Of a stretch of 61,640 nt of DNA, positions 17,323 through 26,400 are shown in pieces (the stretch's first letter is position 1; each line of letters starts with the position of its first letter). The stretch covers positions 1 to 61,640 of the forward strand of contig CALGNO010000174.1 of assembly GCA_937958625.1 (NCBI GenBank), given 5' to 3'. Both the position numbers and the translations under genes were made by a program. The stretch comes from an uncultured Neomegalonema sp. Lineage in GTDB: Bacteria > Pseudomonadota > Alphaproteobacteria > Rhodobacterales > Rhodobacteraceae. The notes beneath the pieces were generated by a model. The model did not search any database. It saw nothing but the letters and a program-made list of their open reading frames with translations, and was not told the origin of the DNA.

Positions 17323-18880
17323 TTAGGGAGAGTCCTCAGGTTGCAAAACTGATCGTTTTTGTGTTTGCGAGCGTGCCGGGCGTTTAGGTTGCTGAAGCAC
17401 TGAGCGTACTTCTTCAGAATCAACGACCAGGGCGGGAATGCCCAATTCGCCCGACATGCGTTTAACGATTCTCAGGGCACCTTGGTGAATCAAGCTCACG
17501 ATCTGAGGAACTTTACACCGAGCCTTCATGGCCGCCATCCTGATTGAACAATGGTCAGGTTCGATAGTCTCAACCACCGAGCTTGCCATTAGAAGAACGG
17601 CCAGGAGTCCTGTAATCTCCCTCTCGGAATACCGCAGATTGCTGTTCGGACAACCTTCCTTGGGGGGTTATGAGCCGTTCTCTCACAAGACCATGGAACA
17701 TCCTTTCCGTAACTCGCAGGATTTCTCTCGCACGGCACTCCAGAACAAGATTCTTGGCCTCGGATTTAATTCGCGGCAGATCGTGTGACGCGATGTAGCG
17801 AGGAAACTCGAGTTTCCCTGTTTCGGCATTCGTCGAGCCAAACTCCAACTCCCGAAGCGCAAGTTCGAAGATGTGAGGTTTCAAGCGCAAGTGACGGCCT
17901 GCCAAATCGCGCGGATACAAGAGGCGCTCCTTGCAGGTTCGGCCCAAAATTTCTCCACCCTTCTGAACCGGATAATTCTCGAAGACGTATCTACTCACAA
18001 TGTCCGCGACGGGCGCATAGGCAGGTTGACCACTGACCACGGTCAGCCATCTGTAAAATGGGCCAAGATCGGCACCGAAACTTGAACCTCCGTCCTCGTC
18101 TGCACGCCGGAAATTCTGCAAGGAGTCTATCAACCCGTTCGGTCCTTTGGTGAGGGCATCAAACCCGACTTCCCCGGCCTCCCAAAGCTGATGCTCCGAA
18201 CACTCGCTGACCTTTACCGCCTTACCGAACAGCAACAAGACGCCGAGCATTTCGCACGTGCGCGCCACGACATAGAGCGGTCGATGATCCAACCACCGAT
18301 ATTTGCGAACATTGTTCAACCGCCCGACTATGTACCGTTCGAGACGAGAGTTGGTTCTCGGTGCATTTGGTATGCCCTGACTCCGCACGAAGTCGATATG
18401 CCGATCAACGAGAACGCAGAAATCGTAACTGTCAGCGCTGTACTTTTCCCTTGGCAGCTCGACGAGTGGAATACCGTGATACTCGCAGTTTCGGATGGTG
18501 TTCAATTGCCAACTGGCTCTGCGCGCCGAGCCGTAGCGCCCCCGATCTCGTAGATCGCCCTCAATGCACTCTGGGCAGACACGAACCCGTGTGCGACATA
18601 GCAAGGCTCGGTTCACCTCTTGCGAGCGCACGAGATAGTTGCCTTGTTTCACAAGTTGGATGGAATTGGCCTGGAGGGTGTCGAGCGCCATTCCCGAAAA
18701 TCTAGCTAAGGCCGCAAGAGCATCAGACTTACCGTTGATGATGCCATTCCAATCGAGGCCAATGTCGCGGCAAAAATCGGTAACGCATGGCGAGCCGTTT
18801 TCCGCAGCCAAGCGTGACGTGAACGACGTCACGGTTTCGTCAGCTAGGATAGGGAGCGTGACGGGGAGAACCGGTGTCAT
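17323..18880 (-). pseudogene. tniQ: TniQ family transposition protein, probably frameshifted near 17664-17669
   Basis: 18880-17570 encodes MTPVLPVTLPILADETVTSFTSRLA...VCPECIEGDLRDRG...NCEYHGIPLVELP; the C-terminus continues in another frame as ...NSNLRYSEREITGLLAVLLMASSVVETIEPDH...VPQIVSLIHQGALRIVKRM...ALVVDSEEVRSVL. Confidence 0.75.
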
Positions 18881-18896
18881 GCAGCCCCCTGAGCGT

Positions 18897-19850
18897 CTAG
18901 GCTGCCGAACAACCGCTGTACGTCCAACCGGTCGTACCCATCAATGACAAAGGGATCATCCCATCGACGCAACCAATCCGCCGCCGAAAGAATGCAGCGA
19001 ATTCCTTCAGTCCTACAGACTCACATCCCGCGAAAAGCGCTTCTTCGATAGCGCCGATGATAACTTCGATGGTGAGACCAAACTCGCCTTTGCCCGCATG
19101 GATGAGCCGGTCAGCAAAGCTCTCAGATTTGATGTCGTCATCCGCTTCCAATGCTGCTTTTTCAAGATAGGCAAACAAAATTCCGGTGATCTCATCGCCG
19201 TCAAGAGCCATGGAGATCGGAGCAAACTTGACAGGAAAAATGCGCCTCGACAGTTGAGGATCGTAATTCAGTAAATCCCCGAGTGACGGCATTCCAGAGA
19301 GGATCAGACCAACAGGCCACTCCTTGTTCTGCATCAGCGATTTGAGGGTGTTCACGACTGCTGCTCTTTCGCGGTCGCTTTGGCTTAAGGCAAGGTCTTG
19401 TGCTTCATCTACGTGCAAGAAAAGAGTTTGCCTCTGCTTTAGATGATGCCTGACCATGTCCCAGATGATAGCTGCTGGTTTATCGCGGCGCAGCGGATAT
19501 CCAAGCGCGTTGAGCGCCGTCTGACCGACGTATTTTAGAGTGGCGGGCGATGGCACTTGGAAGCTGATAATCTCGGCGTATCGCAAGTCTTCCGGCGGTC
19601 GGAAAATTGCTGGATGCCTTGATATCATTCGATCAATAGCGGTCGTTTTGCCGCTTCCACTTGACCCGATGACCGCGATACCACGCGCCTCGACGGTCAT
19701 ATCGTTCTCGATCTCCGCACGCCGCCGCTGCAAGAGCCGACCGAACTGATCGCTCAACGACTCGAAACGATCATTGCTGATAAACATTGATCGGAGCGCG
19801 GCGATCTTTGCGCCAATTTCCGCTGCAACTTCCTCGCCCATATCAATCAT
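18897..19850 (-). CDS. tniB: TniB/TnsC-like AAA ATPase
   Basis: Walker A GSSGSGKTTAID; Walker B LFLHVDEAQDLA; position between TniQ and the transposase. Confidence 0.85.
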   Translation of the reverse strand: MIDMGEEVAAEIGAKIAALRSMFISNDRFESLSDQFGRLLQRRRAEIENDMTVEARGIAVIGSSGSGKTTAIDRMISRHPAIFRPPEDLRYAEIISFQVPSPATLKYVGQTALNALGYPLRRDKPAAIIWDMVRHHLKQRQTLFLHVDEAQDLALSQSDRERAAVVNTLKSLMQNKEWPVGLILSGMPSLGDLLNYDPQLSRRIFPVKFAPISMALDGDEITGILFAYLEKAALEADDDIKSESFADRLIHAGKGEFGLTIEVIIGAIEEALFAGCESVGLKEFAAFFRRRIGCVDGMIPLSLMGTTGWTYSGCSAA

Positions 19851-22014
19851 CCTCCAAGCGCCACCGAGGTGGTCGTGGAGGATGCAAGCGCTCCTCTTGG
19901 TCCGGAGATTGAAATCTGCCTTCGGTGTGGGCGCGTTGGTCGTCTGGCAGGCGATCGGGATCGATTACGTTCCCGAAGAGATCGGCATCGCCATCAGGTA
20001 TGACCGTTGCGCGATCCGGGACAATTGTAAGACCGAGAAACAAGCGATCATGCTCTCGTTCGAATTGCGCTTCGGTGATCGTGGGCGGCGACAGGTTTAA
20101 GCGTTCCATCGCTTCTCGGTTGATTTGGGATATGCCCTTGAACGCCGCTGCAATGGTCTTCTCATGCACAGCGGAGTCGCCCGCATGTTGCGTACGAATC
20201 TGGCGCGCAACATGTTTCCACTCAGCCAGTGACACGCCATCAAAGTTCGACTGCAGCGCTCTCGCGGGATGCCACATTCCGTTCAACCAGATAACGATCC
20301 ACCCCAAGTTTGACGTATCGGCACTGATTAATGCAGTCTTCTCGTGTCCGTGAAGATACTGCTGCCGAAGAGCATCGCAGGTATAACTGAGCCCGAAGGC
20401 CAGAACGCCTTTCCCAGAAATTCGCCGCGTCATCCTCCGACCGAAAATCGCGCGACGGGTTGTTCCGCATGGTCTGCTCCGAACACCATATTTATCGGCA
20501 AGCCGATTCCAGCAATTGGCGGGTGTCTCGCCCTTGAGCCCCGCATGACCTGAGTTGTGATAGACGTCGACCACATAGCGCACTAATACCTCCATGAGGC
20601 TGTCATCGGTGTGGCAGGCCAATTGCTCTGTCGGATAGTCACCCCGTTCTTCTGGATTGGAGAATGTCCTTCCTGAAAGGAGTGGCATCAATCGGGTGCC
20701 ATAGGTTTTGAACATCCGTTCAATGGTTCCCCTCAGTCTTGGAATTCCTCCAGGAGGTTGTTCAATCGTCCCCCCAAGATCGAGGACTGCGCTACGAAAC
20801 TCCTCCGAAACAAAAGCGCCGCCTAGGTCGGTGACAATTGCTCCGATACCGCCGTGCTGGCTCCATCGCCCTTCGCAACGAGCGGCAGCAGAGATTTTGC
20901 TTTTGTCGCTGACGATCTGCTCGAGGGTCTGGACGGCGTCAGCGGATGATGGGGCCTCGGCAAGGCGCATTGCCAGAATGCAGCGTGTGGCGCAGTCGAT
21001 TGCGGCGTATAACCACCGCCGCCCTTTCTCCAAGCTATCGAGCTGTTTTTTGTCCAATCCAGCCAGCGCGCCGCTGTTCAGCAGCAGCGTTTAGAGATCG
21101 ACCTGCCATTCATCGATTTCAACTCGCTCCATTGGGTGGAGCGCTTCGACACCCAACTCAAAGAGTGCAAACTTTCGGTTCGCGGCATCGGCACCATGCC
21201 TCTTGAGGTATACATTAAAAGGATCTAGCGCATTGATCCGCCGGATGATGGTTCTTTTCGACGGAACGATAAGGGGCTCATCCCCGCGTTCGACACGCCG
21301 CAAATTCTCTTCCCGAAAACGCGCTATGGTGTCGTTGCTTACCGCGATCCGTGTCAGGCGCTTAGGATCAGCGTAGCGATCGACACATATCGACAACAGC
21401 TCTTCGGTTGCGCTGTCGAAGCGGTCTGAGCGGTTCCCCTTCTGAAACGTCTTTGGCACCAAAGCGAGTGGCGAGAAACCGGCGCTCTCGTATCGCCGCA
21501 CCCAACTGAGCAGGCTGCAAGGACAAGGCGCTTTTCGGACAAAACGTTTCGTGCCAGCTCGCGATGTCTGTCCGATCGATTGGCACCCTGCATCGATCAG
21601 ATTAACGTCACGCTCGAGAGCTTCAATTCTTTCAGAGACACTCGTCTCCGTTCGTTTGACAAGTCCGCCCCGTTCGAGCGCCAGAAACGCATCGCAATAG
21701 GCCTGCTTCCATAAGACATCAGAGCGTATGTCGCCCGGAAGATCGGACAGCCGATCCACCTTGGCATATAATTGCATTTGCGCCCGATCTGGACTGAAGT
21801 ATCCGCGTTCTACTCGGAAATTTGGTGCTTCAAGGAAGTCAGCGATCTGATTGTGTCGATAGCTTGTGGATGCGCCGGGTCGCATCAACGGCTCCAGCAC
21901 GATGCCATCTTGCGATTGCCGGATCACGCGGTGGGGATCGCCATCTATCAGGATGCGATCATGCTCAGAGAACCGGATATGATCGGTCATGCCGATACCT
22001 CCACCGAGAGCCAC
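19843..22014 (-). pseudogene. tnsB: TnsB/TniA-like DDE transposase interrupted by in-frame TAA at 21091-21093
   Basis: N-part ends ...ALHPMERVEIDEWQVDL*; same frame continues TLLLNSGALAGLDKKQLDSLEKGRRWLYAAIDCATRCI...IVTDLGGAF...NSGHAGLKGETPANCWNRL. Confidence 0.85.
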
Positions 22015-22676
22015 GATTGGAATGTCAGTGCGAGAGGATCAAGTATTCCAAGGCCGCCTGAGTATATCGCGCGCACGACAGCCCGATACGCCCTACCACC
22101 GAACCCTGACATCTCAATGATGTCGGCTACTGTTGCGCCCTTGATTAGCGACGCAGCAATTCTTGCGACTTCCGCGTCTGCCTCACCATCTTGATCTCGA
22201 CGAAATTCGTGGAACCGGGCCGCGATCGCTGCTTTCCGTTTGTCGATCTGTCGGTCGGTTACGAGAACGACATCGTCGGCGAAGTCAGGTCTGACCGCTG
22301 ATCGAATCGACTGCAACTCTTCGAGAAATCGCCGTTTATGAACCAGCTTTTCCGGCTTGATCGCTGTGGCGATTCTTCGACCTGACTCAAACGTTACGAG
22401 GAAATCGAACGTATGAGTTCGACGACGCCCTCGCGCATCTCGATAGGCAATGGCAGGCGGCTGATCCCAGATGTCGTGAACGTCTCGTCGCGCGAGCGTA
22501 AGCAGCAAGAAGCGGTGCTCAAGTTTGCTTTCGAAGACGATACGTCTTGGACGATTGTCCGCTGGGAGCTGTGCAACAAGCTCTCCGCGAAGGCTCGCTC
22601 TGGATCGACGTGCGATCCGTCTGGTTGCTTTGCTCGGCGCAGGTGGCTCATAGGTTTTGAGTGCTTGTACCGTCAT
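21987..22676 (-). CDS. tnsA: TnsA-like endonuclease
   Basis: RRIVFESKLEHRFLLLTLARRDVHDIWDQPPAIAYRDARGRRRTHTFDFLVTFESGRRIATAIKPE, TnsA N-terminal nuclease pattern; overlaps the transposase start. Confidence 0.75.
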   Translation of the reverse strand: MTVQALKTYEPPAPSKATRRIARRSRASLRGELVAQLPADNRPRRIVFESKLEHRFLLLTLARRDVHDIWDQPPAIAYRDARGRRRTHTFDFLVTFESGRRIATAIKPEKLVHKRRFLEELQSIRSAVRPDFADDVVLVTDRQIDKRKAAIAARFHEFRRDQDGEADAEVARIAASLIKGATVADIIEMSGFGGRAYRAVVRAIYSGGLGILDPLALTFQSWLSVEVSA

Positions 22677-22868
22677 GTTGTTTCGAGACAGCCGTCCCCG
22701 TTCGCGATCCCGAGAACCACGCTACGAGGGAGGTGATGACCCGCCCTTCATCTGAAATTTGGATGATCGTGACCAACCCACCAACGCAGAGCGATTGCGT
22801 CGGCAGGTTGACTTTTCACGTCTGAAAAGAGATGAAGGGACGTCGCAGAGAATCGACGAGATTTCTTG

Positions 22869-22910
22869 AAAGGCCTTGAGAGTTAGCGCTCTTGAGGCCT
22901 TTTCTCTTTT
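22869..22910. terminator. Putative intrinsic terminator between the tnsA start and the Ner-like gene
   Basis: AAGGCCTTGAGAG-TTAGCG-CTCTTGAGGCCTT followed by TTCTCTTTT (plus strand). Confidence 0.6.
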
Positions 22911-22939
22911 CGAACTATTCTACTGGTTCATTGATCCCC

Positions 22940-23161
22940 CTATTCCGTTTTCAAATACCTGTCGGGCCAAAGTGCTTCGGGCGTTGTTCCCAGCTTCGAT
23001 GCGATGGCCGATTGGATGCGGTGAGATTTTCTGTAGCCTTGGCTGACGGTCGTTACCGTGCTCTGAGCCACCCCGAGGTCGCGGGCAACCTCGCTGAGCG
23101 ACGTGCCCGCCATTCTGAGTTGATATTTTATCGTCTCATGGAATGTGCCAGGCTGTTCCAC
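22940..23161 (-). CDS. Ner/Nlp-like helix-turn-helix regulator
   Basis: GTSLSEVARDLGVAQSTVTTVSQG...IQSAIASKLGTTPEALWPDRY resembles phage Mu Ner; GTG start. Confidence 0.7.
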   Translation of the reverse strand: MEQPGTFHETIKYQLRMAGTSLSEVARDLGVAQSTVTTVSQGYRKSHRIQSAIASKLGTTPEALWPDRYLKTE

Positions 23162-23261
23162 TAACGCTTCCTTAGTCTATGTTGCTCGACTATGGGGACA
23201 GAGTCAGTAATTGCGACATCTGTCAAATATAATTCTCATCGAGAGAATTAATGTATTGAAT

Positions 23262-23321
23262 AAAATCGTTCAATACTGACGAAAATCGGTCGGCACTGAA
23301 CAATATCGGTCAGTTGTTGTC
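23262..23321. repeat. Three imperfect 20-bp direct repeats (candidate TnsB-binding sites or Ner-type operators)
   Basis: AAAATCGTTCAATACTGACG / AAAATCGGTCGGCACTGAAC / AATATCGGTCAGTTGTTGTC at exact 20-bp spacing. Confidence 0.6.
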
Positions 23322-23442
23322 GATTTTCATGCTAACGAAAAATTTAGCGACTTCATTCACTCATCCATTTTTTCTCAAAAGCATAATACCTTCGATCTAA
23401 CGCTGGTGGAAAACACCGCTACCGACGATCCGCTGAGCGATG

Positions 23443-26400
23443 TCAATGTCTCTCATATCGGGTGATGACCTGATCGACATCGTAGATGTCGGCTGCGAGA
23501 AACCGGTCAAAGAGGTCGAGTGCATCCTGACGTTCAGGTGCGTCGTCGCCAAATCCCTCATACGCTCCCATGATCATCTTGCCCACGTTGGTCAGTGCTC
23601 CATGACCCATCTGCGTTCTGATGAACTCATCATCGTCCTCGCCAAAGGCGACAAGGCGCTTGGATGCTTCGAGTGCCAAGCGTGGGTGCTGGTCGGCAAG
23701 GTCGTCGAGTCGCATCGTCAAACGTTCCGAGCGCTGTAAGAATGCTTCGGAAGCAATGAACTGCTCGACTAAACGGAGCGGCTTCCCGCCCTCTTCCAGT
23801 ATCGCATGCCAGTCTAACCGGTATGCTTGGCGCTTTACGTCGGGATCGTCATCCGATGCAAATGTTTCGAGCCAGGTCATTGCCAACTCGGCTCCATGGA
23901 TGTCGTAGAGAAAATCCTTTGCAGCGAGAGCGGCAGCGCGTCGGGCGATTGCGGAGTCCGACATGTATGGCTCGTAATCGTTTAACGGCCGCTCGCCGAT
24001 AAGAACCTCACCTGACATCCAGAGTAAGGCCAAGGCTTCAAGGGCAGGATGTCCGTGTGAAAACATCGCAGTATAGAGAAACTCCAGGTGCTCCGATCGT
24101 TGGCATCGGGCCCAATTGTAGCCGCGTATTGCAGGCTGGGTCGCGACTATACGGAGATCGCGACGCGCTAGGCGGGCGAGCAGGATAAAGCCCCGTTCGC
24201 GTTCTTGAGTCGATATGGCAAGAATCGGCTCAACCAGCAGCGCCAGAACGTCCGAGTCAGCCTCTTCATCGACACGCTCGTCGACCAGATCGGCGAGTTC
24301 TTCGTATCGTAAACTTTTTTCCCACAGTGCCGCATTGACCGCCTTCAAGGCCGCGAGGCGACACCCTGCGCTGCCATAGGAATAAAAACCGCCACCACTG
24401 TGCCGATCGAAGATGGTTTCGACCGAGTAGGCACCCTGTAGCTCGTTCGGATCGTCATCGTCGCTGCGACCAAAACTTGGAGGTGGACCATTTTTGACAA
24501 GGTCGATGACTCTCAGGAAGACTCGGTCGTCGAGCAGGAGTGCGGGGCGTGAACTCACCAGATAGATGAACGCTCGTTCGCCATCATCGCTCGGAAATGT
24601 TCCCACGTATTGAAGAGCGCACAACAGGTCCTCGTCTGGTAAGTCCGAACCTCGCAGACCCTCAAGTATTTCTGCCGGGTAGACCGGATTGATATCGGAC
24701 GGTATCTGGTAAAGCAGAGCGGCAAATCGTTCTGGCTCTTGCTTCGTGCGCTCCCTCAGTACATGGGCGAGTTCACGAGCGCCACCCCGAACGTAGTCAT
24801 CCAAATATTCACGCGAGTCTTCCGAATCGTAGGACCGCATGGCTGATAGCCACGCGGCATCGTTCATTTTTTCGAGCGCATCCGACTTGATCGGTGAACC
24901 TACGGTTCCGCCCTTCGACGTTTCCTCCTTCGGCTCTGGTTCATTCACAAACTTCCGTTTCAGGACGTTGAGTTGCGCTTGGTAGCGGCTCGAAAACACT
25001 TTAAAGCCGATATGCTGTGCGATCGCCCACTGTTCGTATCCATTTCTCCTCAATTCATAAGTCAGCCAAGGGTCGTCTCTCACGATCTCGCGTAGCGCAC
25101 GTCCTTCAGCCTTACTCTCGCGCACGATTCTCGCGATACGCTCATGTTCGGGTCTGTAGGTGAAGACGCGATCCTCAAGTCGCTGCCAGTCCAAATCCCG
25201 CAGGAACGGTCGTACGGCCCGTGCCGCCTCCGCAGCCCCCTTCCAGCGCAGGGTGTATCCGCCCGCTTCAAACAAGTTGGGATGATCGATGACTTCGACG
25301 AAGAAGTCGGCACAAGCTTCTCCGCCTGACGCGATAGCCGCCAATCGATAGCGGAGCAGAACCGGATCGCAATCCGGTGCGATCAGGGAAGCGAATTTGC
25401 GCGCGACTTCTGGTGCATCGTTCGCAACGGCCTTCAAGCTGTCGGTGACGAGGCCTCCCCATGTTTCGCTGCGAATCGATACTTCCCACATGAGCTCTCC
25501 AGCATGACTCCATCCGTCACGGGGTCGGGCCAGCGCTTCGAGAAAGAGAGGGCCCACCTCGGTGAGAAACGCTCCTGGCGCTTTCTCCACCATCTCTTTC
25601 GCATGGTAATCGGGGCGTCGCCGTTCGCTTCCTTCCTTCAGAAAGGGCTGCTCAAGCGGATTTAGGACCATCCATCGCCTGTACCATGCTGCCATGATAC
25701 GGGCACCGACGCTGGCATGTTTACCGCTCCATCCGGCCCAGATTTTGTCGAATCGCTGATCCGTTTCGAAGGCCCTTGCGGGAAGCGTCGCGATGAGCTC
25801 GCACAGAAAGTCCGCGACAAGGTCCGCCTCCCTCTCAACCCGAAGAAAGCCTAAATTGTTCAGCACATTGACCGTTTCATCTGGACGATCGAGCAGGAAG
25901 CGTCGCAGTACATCGGTACAGGAACGCGGATCGTTCTCCATGCCGATCCGAAGCCGCGTCAAAGCACAATTCTTCCAAGGCTCATCCTGTCGAAGCCACT
26001 CATCGAGGATGCCCGACGAAATGAGGATACCGAGCCAGCCCTTTCCGAAGATCGCTTTGCGTGTGAGGCGATCAGGCTTGCCAGCTCCCGAGAGGGACAG
26101 CACTGCATCAAGTTCGAATCCCGTCGGTCCCGTCAGGTCTGAGAGCCAGCTCGCGACCGCATCCTTGATATGATAGCGAATATCGGGATTGGAGAGGATA
26201 GAGCGAAGGTCTCGCCGATAATCGGCTGGTGCCGAAAGCCGCATGTAGGCAAGAATTTGTCTAACTTGGGTTCTGCGAAACAGCTGCTGTTCGTCATCGG
26301 TTAGCCAGTCTTCCAGGCGTTTGCCCGTGGCGACGAAGTCGCGGGCGTAGATGACATCGAAGTAACTTTCGTGTTGGAATTGTATTTGTCCGTGGTCGAC

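Larger units (their letters stand above)
17323..23320 (-). mobile_element. Tn7-like transposition module (tnsA-tnsB-tnsC/tniB-tniQ plus Ner-like regulator); true ends not determined
   Basis: Gene content and order; candidate end/operator repeats at 23262-23321; the element may extend further into the island. Confidence 0.65.

Noticed and set aside
17323-17589. Separate 88-aa gene downstream of tniQ
   Set aside because: Better explained as the out-of-frame C-terminus of TniQ, since the reading frame extends upstream of its Met into NSNLRYSEREITGLLAVLLM.
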